A stretch of 12,635 nucleotides of DNA, from the NCBI GenBank assembly GCA_900554405.1, contig USHI01000028.1:1-12635 (forward strand), in the 5' to 3' direction. The position numbers were made by a program, and so were the translations under genes. Below the pieces are notes generated by a model. That model had not been told where the DNA came from, did no database searches, and was given only the letters and a program-made list of their open reading frames with translations. This document shows positions 1-6,491 of the stretch, piece by piece. The first letter of the stretch is position 1, and each line of letters begins with the position of its first letter. This DNA comes from an uncultured Eubacteriales bacterium (GTDB lineage: Bacteria; Bacillota; Clostridia; Oscillospirales; CAG-382).

Positions 1-66
1 GTATTCACGCTCCAGCTCGTAAAGTGTCCCGTCGCTTTTGATCCCGCCGAAATCGCGTGTGTACAT
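1..66 (-). CDS. Hypothetical protein, N-terminal fragment (cut by window edge)
   Basis: Only the first 22 codons are inside the window, beginning MYTRDFGGIK and still open at base 1. The ATG at 66-64 is well supported: a GGGAGGTG Shine-Dalgarno sequence lies just upstream and overlaps the stop codon of the preceding gene, which ends only 4 bases before this start. It is therefore the third gene of a minus-strand operon with the two small genes at 71-397 and 363-623, and is probably translationally coupled to them. Too little is visible to assign a family or function. Codon use is like its neighbours. Confidence 0.7.
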   Translation of the reverse strand, partial: MYTRDFGGIKSDGTLYELEREY

Positions 67-70
67 TGCT

Positions 71-397
71 TCACCTCCCGATATTCTTTATCAGTGCGGT
101 CACGGTAAGTATTTTCGCAAGCGAATCCATTCGCCCGCGCTTTTCCTCCGCGACAAGCGGGCGCAGCGCGTTGATCAGCGCAAGCCGTTCATCACGCAGC
201 GGCGGCAGCACCGGCGCGCGGCTTTGTGCCGCGGCGGATGCCGGGCTTTCGTCCGGGGATTCGGTGCTTTGCGGCGAAGTGCCCAGCCCGGAGGCGATAT
301 CGGATATTCGCTTCAATGCCTCCGGATCCGAAAGCACCCTTGAAAGCTTTTCGGAAAAGCCGTCATCCAATGTCAACACCCCGTTCTCGCAGGACAC
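71..397 (-). CDS. Small uncharacterised helical protein, 108 aa
   Basis: I do not recognise a named function. The chain looks soluble, with no signal peptide or membrane segment. A predicted helical N-terminal part (about residues 13-38, containing LSDPEALKRISDIASGLG) is followed by a Ser/Pro/Ala-rich linker (about 40-65). A basic C-terminal helical segment (about 67-108) contains LINALRPLVAEEKRGRMD. This helix-linker-basic helix layout resembles short clostridial proteins of unknown function (recalled pattern, not searched). The start is a GTG at 397-395 with an AGAGGA ribosome binding site at 411-406, and it overlaps the upstream gene by 35 bases. Later GTG or TTG starts (379, 376, 370) are possible and would remove up to 9 residues. 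The next minus-strand gene starts 4 bases after the stop. Confidence 0.72.
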   Translation of the reverse strand: MSCENGVLTLDDGFSEKLSRVLSDPEALKRISDIASGLGTSPQSTESPDESPASAAAQSRAPVLPPLRDERLALINALRPLVAEEKRGRMDSLAKILTVTALIKNIGR

Positions 398-623
398 GCA
401 GTATTTCCTCTGCCTTTTCCTCGCCCGCGCCGGAAATCAATTTTTCGGCGTCCTCGGGTGTCATGCTTGCCAGCCGCCGTTTGATAAGCGCGGTATCCGA
501 AAGCAGTGCCTGCGCTTTGCGCGTGTCGGCGCCGGCTGCGGAAGCGATGCTCATGGCAAGGCTTTTGAAGCTTTCGTCATCGAGCGAAGCAAGGCGGTCG
601 ATGGATCTTCTGTCGATCTTCAT
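363..623 (-). CDS. Small uncharacterised helical protein, 86 aa
   Basis: First gene of the minus-strand three-gene cassette. The 86-residue product (starts MKIDRRSIDRLASL) is rich in Ala, Leu, Glu, Lys and Arg, and looks fully helical and soluble. It has no cysteines, signal peptide or membrane segment. Two segments look like paired helices: residues 17-40 (KSLAMSIASAAGADTRKAQA) and 47-83 (IKRRLASMTPEDAEKLISGA onwards). The ATG at 623-621 has a GGAGG site 7-8 bases upstream, so the start is secure. Its 3' end overlaps the 108-aa gene, suggesting coupled translation. Function unknown; a structural, regulatory or sporulation-related role cannot be told from sequence alone. Confidence 0.75.
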   Translation of the reverse strand: MKIDRRSIDRLASLDDESFKSLAMSIASAAGADTRKAQALLSDTALIKRRLASMTPEDAEKLISGAGEEKAEEILRVLRERGVDIG

Positions 624-680
624 GGTAAAACCTCCGAATGTAAATATTATCTGATTTCTGAAAGGCGGTAATGATAAAAA

Positions 681-1193
681 ATGAAATTCTGTAAGCCGGA
701 CAGGGATCCCGCAAAGGTAAGGCTGCTTGCCGCGGTTTCCGTCGCCGTTCCGCTTGTAGCTTTTCTTATTGCGACTTTAATGGAAAGCTATGCCTCTTTC
801 ATGAATATGCTCGGGCTGGTTTCGCTTATGACGGGGATATTGCTCAACGTGCGCTTTACGCTCACGGAATACGAATACGGCGCTTCGCCGGAATGCTTTT
901 CCGTCGTGAAGATACTCGGCTCGCGCCGCACGGAGGTCTGCAATATCGACCTTTCCACCGCGATCGGGCTTTATAAGGAAAGCGATTATGAGCACCTTCC
1001 CGCCTCCGAAAAGGGCAGGATAAAGTATTCACTCACGCAGAATATCTGCGCGCGGGACGTTTATGTGTTCCTCTGCGAGTTCAACGGGCAGCGCACCATG
1101 ATCCGCTTCGAGCCGAACGGGGCGTTCGTCGCGATACTGCGCGATTATATAGAGGCGGCTTTATCCGCCGAAGGGGAGGATTCCCCGCTCTGA
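681..1193 (+). CDS. Small membrane protein of unknown function, 170 aa
   Basis: Divergent from the minus-strand cassette across a 57-base gap. The short basic N-terminus (MKFCKPDRDPAKVR) is followed by two predicted membrane helices (about residues 15-34 and 40-58). A soluble C-terminal domain of about 110 residues alternates hydrophobic and charged residues in a way that suggests beta strands. The layout of two short helices and a beta-rich tail is like bacterial PH-domain membrane proteins, but I see no diagnostic motif, so this is only a suggestion. An AAGGCGG site at 662-668 lies 12 bases before the ATG, longer than ideal. Base use matches the GC-rich left half. It may be co-transcribed with the oxidoreductase genes, but a hairpin lies in the 79-base gap. 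Confidence 0.75.
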   Translation: MKFCKPDRDPAKVRLLAAVSVAVPLVAFLIATLMESYASFMNMLGLVSLMTGILLNVRFTLTEYEYGASPECFSVVKILGSRRTEVCNIDLSTAIGLYKESDYEHLPASEKGRIKYSLTQNICARDVYVFLCEFNGQRTMIRFEPNGAFVAILRDYIEAALSAEGEDSPL

Positions 1194-1203
1194 AAGTATA
1201 TTC

Positions 1204-1226
1204 CCCGCGCGGGCATTCCGTGCGGG
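1204..1226 (+). other. GC-rich hairpin in the intergenic gap
   Basis: CCCGCGCGG (1204-1212) pairs with CCGTGCGGG (1218-1226) through nine base pairs, one a G-U, with a five-base loop. It sits 11 bases after the stop of the 170-aa gene. No T run follows on the plus strand, so a classical intrinsic terminator is not supported. It may be a partial terminator, an RNA stability element or chance. Confidence 0.35.
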
Positions 1227-1272
1227 TGAAATAGATAAAAAAGGATAAAAAGGAAAACCGAGGAAAGTCTGA

Positions 1273-2711
1273 ATGCAGGATGTTACCGTTATCGGCGGGG
1301 GCGTTATCGGCGCCGCCGTCGCGATGTATCTTTCCAAATACGAATTGAAGTGCTGTTTGCTGGAAAAGGAAAACGATGTTGCGATGGGTACAACAAAGGC
1401 GAACAGCGGGATAATCCATGCCGGCTACGACCCGGAACCCGGCACGCTCATGGCGGAGCTGAATGTCCGTGGGAGCGAGCTTGCGCACGAATTCTGCGGG
1501 CGGACGGGCGTTCCCTACCGCAGGTGCGGCTCGATGGTGCTCGCTTTCGGTCCCGAGGATAACGAGCACCTTCACCGGCTTTATGACCGCGGAATAGCAA
1601 ACGGTGTCCGCGGGATGGAGCTTATCCCCGCACAGGAGCTGCTGAAAAGGGAACCGAACCTTTCGGAATCGGTCACCGGCGCGCTTTATGCGCCGGACGG
1701 CGCCGTTGTGAACCCGTGGAGAATGTGCCTTGCCATGTGCGAAACGGCGGCAAGAAACCATCGAGCTTGCGGCCCGCCTGCGGGGGGCCCGCCATAGAAA
1801 AGACCACGTCGGGCTTTGTGATAACCGCCGGAGGCGAGCGGATCGAGACAAAATATGTCGTCAACTGCGCCGGGCTTTATTCCGACAGGATCGCCGCAAT
1901 GGTCGGGGAACGCGATTTTACCATACACCCCTCCAAGGGTCAGTATTATCTGCTGGACAAAAGCCAGAGCGGGCTTGTGAATTCCGTCATATTCCAGTGC
2001 CCCACCGAAAAGGGCAAGGGCATACTTGTTTCCCCCACCGCGGACGGGAACATAATCGTCGGCCCCGATGCCGAAAGCGACAACCTGCGCGACGATGTTT
2101 CCACCACGCGCGAAGGGCTTGAATATGTGCGCGAAGCGGCGGAAAAGAGCTGCAAAAAGATAAATTACCGCGAAAATATCCGTTCGTTCGCGGGGCTGCG
2201 CGCAAATTCGGACAAGAGCGATTTTATTATCGGCGAATCGCCGGTATGCAGGAGGTTCGTAAATGTCGCGGGGATCAAATCGCCGGGGCTTTCCTCCGCG
2301 CTCGCCATCGGCGAATATGTCTCCGATCTGCTCAAGGATTGCGGTCTGATAGCCGAAAAAAAGGCGGAATGGAGCCTTGTCGAAAAACGTGTCCGCTTCT
2401 GCGAGCTCACTCCGGAGGAAAAGGCGCGTGTCTGCCGCGAAAACCCGGCATACGGCAATATAATCTGCCGCTGCAACACGATAAGCGAGGGCGAAATACT
2501 CGATGCTCTTGAAAAAAGCATTATAAAGCCGCACACGCTGGACGGTATCAAGCGCCGCGCCGGCACCGGCATGGGGCGCTGTCAGGGCGGCTTCTGCGGC
2601 CCGAGAGTGCACGAGCTGCTGTGCAGATATTACGGCGTTCCCGCAGAAAGCATACTGCTCGATCGGGACGGCTCCTACATTGTTGTCGGAAAGGTCGGTG
2701 AACGGCGATGA
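1273..2711 (+). pseudogene. GlpA-like FAD-dependent glycerol-3-phosphate dehydrogenase, frameshifted
   Basis: The product would be a cytoplasmic FAD enzyme of the DAO/GlpA superfamily that oxidises glycerol-3-phosphate to dihydroxyacetone phosphate, or a related 2-hydroxyacid. The N-terminal frame (from ATG 1273, RBS GAGGAAAG at 1260-1267) has the Rossmann motif VIGGGVIGAA and the family segment GTTKANSGIIHAGYDP, but stops at TAG 1795-1797. Homology resumes in another frame near IEKTTSGF (about 1794) with VVNCAGLYSD, IRSFAGLR and KSPGLSSALAIGEY. A C-terminal BFD-like [2Fe-2S] domain carries CRC near 2467 and GRCQGGFCG near 2577-2603. The whole span equals about 479 codons, the usual family length, and one extra base near the six-G run at 1782-1787 would rejoin the frames. 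This could be a true mutation or a sequence error. It overlaps the next gene by ATGA, so the operon layout is intact. Confidence 0.82.
1771..1793 (+). repeat. 8-bp direct repeat and self-complementary GC block at the frameshift
   Basis: GGCCCGCC occurs at 1771-1778 and again at 1786-1793, 15 bases apart, flanking a run of six G. CCCGC (1773-1777) can also pair with GCGGG (1780-1784). The block lies exactly where the GlpA-like reading frame breaks, so slippage, a small duplication or a sequencing or assembly error are all plausible here. Confidence 0.6.
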
Positions 2712-3976
2712 AGCACTGCGACATAGCAATCATCGGCGCGGGGCCCGCGGGGCTTGCCGCCGCCGTTGCCGCGCACGAGGCGGGCGTTAAGGATATACTT
2801 GTTATCGAACGCGATTCCGAACCGGGCGGCATACTGAATCAATGTATACATAACGGCTTCGGGCTTCACCGCTTCGGCGTGGAGCTGACCGGCCCCGAAT
2901 ATGCCGGAAGATACGAGGATATGCTCATCGGCACGGGCGTGAAAATACAGCTCGGCACGATGGTCATAGGAATCGAAAACCGCGTTATTTACTGCGTTTC
3001 CAAAGAAAACGGGTACGAGGAGATAAGCGCCGGCGCAATAGTGCTCGCAATGGGCTGCCGCGAACGCAACCGCGGCCCGATATTCGTCCCCGGTGACCGC
3101 GGCAGCGGAGTTTTTTCCGCCGGGAGCGCGCAGCGCTATCTGAATATCGAAGGCTACCTTGTCGGCAGGCGCGTTGTAATACTCGGCAGCGGCGATATAG
3201 GGCTGATCATGGCGCGCCGTATGACGCTCGAGGGCGCAAAGGTGCTTGCCGTTTCGGAAATAATGCCCTTTTCCAACGGGCTTTCCCGCAATATCGCACA
3301 ATGCCTGGATGATTTCGGGATCCCGCTTTACCTTTCGCACACCGTCACGGATATTATCGGCAAGGGGCGCGTGGAGGCGGTAGTCATATCGCAGGTGGAC
3401 GAGAACATGAAGCCCATTCCCGGCACGGAAAAGCGCTTCGAATGCGACACGCTCCTGCTCTCTGTCGGGCTTGTTCCGGAAAACGAGCTTTCCCGCGCGG
3501 CGGGCATAAAGATCGACCCGCGCACGAACGGCCCCGTTGTCGGCGAGGATATGCAGACAAGCGCAGAGGGCGTTTTCGCCTGCGGCAACGTTTTGCACGT
3601 TCACGATCTTGTTGATTACGTTTCGGCGGAAAGCGCGCGCGCAGGCGCGGCGGCTGCGGAATATGTGCTCCGCGGCGGCAATGCCGGCGGCGAGTGCCTC
3701 CCCGTGACGGCATCCGGGAGCGTGGGCTACACCGTCCCGCAGAGCGTCTGCCCGCAAAACGTCGGCAAGGCGCTGGATATATTCTTCCGCGTGCGCAAAA
3801 AGATACGCCGCGGCGAAATAACCGTCACCTCCGGCGGCACGGTAATCGCTTCGTTCAAGCGCGAATTCCTTGCCCCGGCGGAAATGCAGAAGATCACGGT
3901 GCCGAAGGCGCTGCTCGAAAAGGCTTCGGGCGGGCTGAACGTATCGGTGACCGAAACCGAAAGCGAGGCGGAATAA
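2708..3976 (+). CDS. GlpB-like FAD/NAD(P)-dependent oxidoreductase, 422 aa
   Basis: A pyridine nucleotide-disulfide oxidoreductase-fold flavoprotein, the second component of the clostridial/Thermotoga-type glycerol-3-phosphate dehydrogenase cluster. The FAD-binding motif GAGPAG is at residues 10-15, followed by the acidic strand end VIERDSEPGG and the segment NQCIHNGFG around residue 46. The second dinucleotide motif GSGDIG is at 160-165, and the C-terminal FAD contact GVFACGN comes before HVHDLVDY. The C-terminal 90 residues extend past the core oxidoreductase fold. The ATG at 2708 overlaps the stop of the GlpA-like gene (ATGA), and the stop is directly followed by the DUF1667 start (TAAATG), so the three are translationally coupled. 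It probably passes electrons between the dehydrogenase and NAD or a quinone; the direction is inferred. If the upstream gene is truly broken, this protein may lack its partner. Confidence 0.85.
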   Translation: MKHCDIAIIGAGPAGLAAAVAAHEAGVKDILVIERDSEPGGILNQCIHNGFGLHRFGVELTGPEYAGRYEDMLIGTGVKIQLGTMVIGIENRVIYCVSKENGYEEISAGAIVLAMGCRERNRGPIFVPGDRGSGVFSAGSAQRYLNIEGYLVGRRVVILGSGDIGLIMARRMTLEGAKVLAVSEIMPFSNGLSRNIAQCLDDFGIPLYLSHTVTDIIGKGRVEAVVISQVDENMKPIPGTEKRFECDTLLLSVGLVPENELSRAAGIKIDPRTNGPVVGEDMQTSAEGVFACGNVLHVHDLVDYVSAESARAGAAAAEYVLRGGNAGGECLPVTASGSVGYTVPQSVCPQNVGKALDIFFRVRKKIRRGEITVTSGGTVIASFKREFLAPAEMQKITVPKALLEKASGGLNVSVTETESEAE

Positions 3977-4318
3977 ATGAAAGAGCTGATCTGTATAATC
4001 TGCCCGCGCGGCTGCCATCTGAGCGTGGATGAGGAAACGCTTGCCGTTTCGGGCAATACCTGCCCGCGCGGCGCCGAATACGGCAGAAGCGAGGTGAGCA
4101 ACCCCGTCCGCACCGTTACGGGCTCCGTGAAGGCGTGCGGCGGGCTCCACCCGATGCTCCCCGTCCGCACGGACAAACCCGTTTCCAAGGCAAAAATGTT
4201 TGAAATAATGGAAACGCTCCATTCCTTTACCGCAAATTGCCCCGTGCACAGGGGCGATGTGCTTATCGCCGATGTCTGCGGCACCGGCGCGAATATCATT
4301 TCCTGCAAGGATATGTAA
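3977..4318 (+). CDS. DUF1667 family four-cysteine protein, 113 aa
   Basis: A small soluble protein of the DUF1667 family, which commonly accompanies GlpA/GlpB-like flavoproteins in Clostridia and Thermotoga. The N-terminal cysteines C6, C9, C13 and C29 (CIICPRGC and NTCPRG) have the C-x2-C-x3-C-xn-C spacing seen at the [4Fe-4S] site of molybdopterin oxidoreductases, so an iron-sulfur electron-transfer role is a reasonable inference. The middle contains the family-like stretch NPVRTVTGSVK, and further cysteines occur near 92, 104 and 111. The ATG immediately follows the stop of the GlpB-like gene with no gap. Length is usual for the family. It probably completes the dehydrogenase complex as its small electron-carrier subunit. 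Confidence 0.85.
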   Translation: MKELICIICPRGCHLSVDEETLAVSGNTCPRGAEYGRSEVSNPVRTVTGSVKACGGLHPMLPVRTDKPVSKAKMFEIMETLHSFTANCPVHRGDVLIADVCGTGANIISCKDM

Positions 4319-4322
4319 AAAA

Positions 4323-4334
4323 GGGGCTTGCCCC
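4323..4334 (-). terminator. Small GC hairpin with T run on the minus strand
   Basis: The 12-base inverted repeat GGGGCTTGCCCC lies 4 bases after the DUF1667 stop. On the minus strand it is followed by six T, so it resembles a weak intrinsic terminator reading leftward. On the plus strand there is no T run. No minus-strand gene is visible to its right, so its use is doubtful; it may instead be an RNA stability hairpin between DUF1667 and the next gene. Confidence 0.3.
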
Positions 4335-4371
4335 GGAATAAAAATAAATAACGAAAGGCAGTAATACAAAT

Positions 4372-5310
4372 ATGTTTCGTATCGGCACAGTGAATATCGA
4401 CACCTCCCACGCACCCGCTTTTGCGGAGATACTCCTGAAGGGCAGCGAGGGTCGCTACACCGCAATATACAACGACGGCTTCCGCACGGATGAGGAAGTA
4501 AACGAATTTATCGAAAAATACGGGCTGGAGGCGCGTTATACCGACCTTGCCGAAATGGCAAAGCATATTGATATCGCGTTTATCCAGAGCTGCAACTGGG
4601 ATCGCCATATCGAGCTTTCCCTGCCGTTTATCGAAGCGGGCGTTCCCGTGTTTATAGACAAACCCATTGTCGGCTGCATGAAGGATGTCAACGAGGTCGA
4701 ACGACTCGCGGCGGAGGGCAAGGTCATTCTCGGCACCAGTGCGATGAGATATACCTACGAGCATGAATCCTTCTTTGCCGTGCCTGCGGAGGAACGCGGC
4801 GACATACTTCATATTTCCGTGATGGTGGGCGTGGATGAATTCAACTACGCGATACACGCCGTGGAATCCGTCATGGGCTTTCTGGGCGATGTCAAGCCGG
4901 TAAGCACGCGCTACATCGGCACGAACAAGGTCGGCGAAACGGAATGCGATAATTATTACGTTCTGTTCGAAAACGGCGTTTCCGCCGATTACCATATCTG
5001 CAAGAAGGGCTGGCAGCCCTCCACCGCCCTTGTCATGACGACAAAGACAAGCTATGCTTACAAGATAGACAGCAACAAGGTTTACGAAGCGATGCTCAAA
5101 CAGGTCTGCGCTTACATGGCAGGCAGGGAAAACAAGCTTGCCACCGTTCCGATGATGCTGGATTCCGTAAAGCTCATGCTCGCGGGGATCAAATCCCGCG
5201 CGAACGGCGGTGCGGCGGAGCTTATCGGCGAGCTTACCGAAAGCGATCCCGCGTTCGACGGATACGCCTTCGAGGAATTTTACGCCGCATCGCAGAAGAA
5301 GGCAAAATGA
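4372..5310 (+). CDS. Gfo/Idh/MocA family oxidoreductase, 312 aa
   Basis: A predicted NAD(P)-dependent sugar or polyol dehydrogenase-like protein. The N-terminal Rossmann half (about 1-120) carries FIDKPIVG, with DKP at 96-98 in place of the family's EKP. The C-terminal half has YAIHAVESVMGFLG, where H162 and E165 sit in the usual catalytic-helix position. The first strand reads FRIGTVNIDTSH and lacks the standard GxGxxG, as in a divergent subgroup. At 312 residues it is a little shorter than the usual 330-390. It starts 53 bases after DUF1667 and overlaps the methyltransferase gene by ATGA. The substrate is unknown; the neighbouring glycerol-3-phosphate-type genes hint at sugar or polyol metabolism, but that is only context. 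Confidence 0.82.
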   Translation: MFRIGTVNIDTSHAPAFAEILLKGSEGRYTAIYNDGFRTDEEVNEFIEKYGLEARYTDLAEMAKHIDIAFIQSCNWDRHIELSLPFIEAGVPVFIDKPIVGCMKDVNEVERLAAEGKVILGTSAMRYTYEHESFFAVPAEERGDILHISVMVGVDEFNYAIHAVESVMGFLGDVKPVSTRYIGTNKVGETECDNYYVLFENGVSADYHICKKGWQPSTALVMTTKTSYAYKIDSNKVYEAMLKQVCAYMAGRENKLATVPMMLDSVKLMLAGIKSRANGGAAELIGELTESDPAFDGYAFEEFYAASQKKAK

Positions 5311-6491
5311 TCAAAAACAACTGCCCGCACGCGGGCAAATGCGGCGGCTGCCAGCTTCCGAACCTCGAATACGGCGAGCAGCTTGCATTCAAGCAGGCGG
5401 CGGTGATAAAGCAGATCGGCAGGTTTTGCCGTGTCCGCCCGATCATCGGTATGGAAAACCCGTACAATTACCGCGGAAAGGTGCAGGCGGCGTTCGGGTT
5501 CGACCGCGCACGCCGCGTGGTATCCGGTATTTATCAGGCATCCACGCACAGGATACTCCCCACAGACAAATGCCTTTTGGAGGATAAAACCGCCGACGAA
5601 ATAATCGTTTCCGTGCGGAAAATGCTCCCGGATTTCGGGCTGACGGCATACGATGAACGCACCGGGCGCGGGTTTCTGCGCCATGTGCTGGTGCGGCGCG
5701 GCTTTGCCACGGGCGAAATAATGGTCGTGCTTGTGGCGGCAACGCCGGTGTTCACCGCGCAAAAGCCGTTCGCGCAGGCGCTTGCCGCCGCATATCCGGA
5801 TATAAAAACCATCGTGCTCAACGTGAACGACCGCAGGACTTCGCTCGTTCTGGGCGAAAAGGAAAAGGTCATTTACGGCAGAGGGTATATCGAGGATATC
5901 ATCTGCGGAAAGCGGTTCCGTATATCGCCGCGCTCCTTCTGCCAGGTGAACCCCGTCCAGACGGAGCTCCTCTACCGCGAGGCGATCGCCGCTGCGGAGC
6001 TTTCGGGGCGCGAAACGGTAATAGATGCCTATTGCGGCACAGGAACGATCGGGATAATTGCCTCCGATAAAGCCGCTCATGTTATCGGGGCGGAGCTGAA
6101 CGCCGCCGCCGTGCGCGATGCGGCGGAAAACGCAAGGCTCAACAAAGCGGGCAACTGCCGATTTGTGTGCGCCGATGCGGGCGAATTCATGCAGCGCTAC
6201 GCCGCGGAGGGCGGGCGGATAGATGTCGCTTTTCTCGATCCGCCGCGCGCCGGAAGCAGCGTGAAATTCCTGCACGCGCTCGCTGCCGCAGCGCCGGAAA
6301 GAGTGGTTTATGTTTCCTGCGATCCCGAAACGCTTTCGAGAGATTTAGGCGTGCTTAAAGCATCGGGCTACCGCGCGCTTTATGCACAGCCGGTGGATAT
6401 GTTCCCGCATACCCGCCATATCGAATGCGTTGTTGCGCTTGCACGGCGTGGCGAACGCACTGCCGCATCAAAAGGAGAAATGTCAGAATGA
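5307..6491 (+). CDS. rlmD: 23S rRNA (uracil-5)-methyltransferase, RlmD/RumA family
   Basis: A SAM-dependent enzyme forming 5-methyluridine in RNA, most likely 23S rRNA (U1939 in E. coli numbering, or the U747 site). The N-terminal [4Fe-4S] cysteines are C6, C12 and C15 (CPHAGKCGGC) plus C89 (TDKC). The methyltransferase domain has QVN at 213-215, the SAM motif DAYCGTGTIG at 240-249, DPPRAG at 311-316 and the nucleophile C338 in YVSCDPETLSRDL. The protein has 394 residues and lacks the N-terminal TRAM domain of longer relatives, a common form in Firmicutes. The start overlaps the oxidoreductase stop (ATGA) and its own stop overlaps the peptidase start (ATGA). In many Firmicutes these are annotated RlmD or RlmCD; which site is methylated cannot be read from sequence. 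Confidence 0.9.
   Translation: MIKNNCPHAGKCGGCQLPNLEYGEQLAFKQAAVIKQIGRFCRVRPIIGMENPYNYRGKVQAAFGFDRARRVVSGIYQASTHRILPTDKCLLEDKTADEIIVSVRKMLPDFGLTAYDERTGRGFLRHVLVRRGFATGEIMVVLVAATPVFTAQKPFAQALAAAYPDIKTIVLNVNDRRTSLVLGEKEKVIYGRGYIEDIICGKRFRISPRSFCQVNPVQTELLYREAIAAAELSGRETVIDAYCGTGTIGIIASDKAAHVIGAELNAAAVRDAAENARLNKAGNCRFVCADAGEFMQRYAAEGGRIDVAFLDPPRAGSSVKFLHALAAAAPERVVYVSCDPETLSRDLGVLKASGYRALYAQPVDMFPHTRHIECVVALARRGERTAASKGEMSE

Noticed and set aside
57..671. Plus-strand frame of about 204 codons opposite the left-end cassette
   Set aside because: It covers two minus-strand genes that have proper starts, coupled spacing and sensible composition; the plus-strand translation is Ser/Arg/Cys rich with no recognisable feature.
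624..680. Divergent promoters between the left cassette and the 170-aa membrane protein
   Set aside because: A GATAAT-like -10 can be seen on the minus strand, but no convincing -35 box at the right distance on either strand, so no promoter is called.
1686..6275. Long open frames on the minus strand opposite the oxidoreductase and methyltransferase genes (up to 596 codons)
   Set aside because: The plus-strand genes have clear family motifs and ribosome binding sites. The antisense frames are low-complexity translations (Ala, Arg, Gly, His rich) that arise from the GC-rich third-position bias.
6425..6487. Longer start for the VanY-type lipoprotein
   Set aside because: The extra 21 residues are Cys/Arg rich and would block the signal peptide; the ATG at 6488 has its own ribosome binding site and a clean lipobox.
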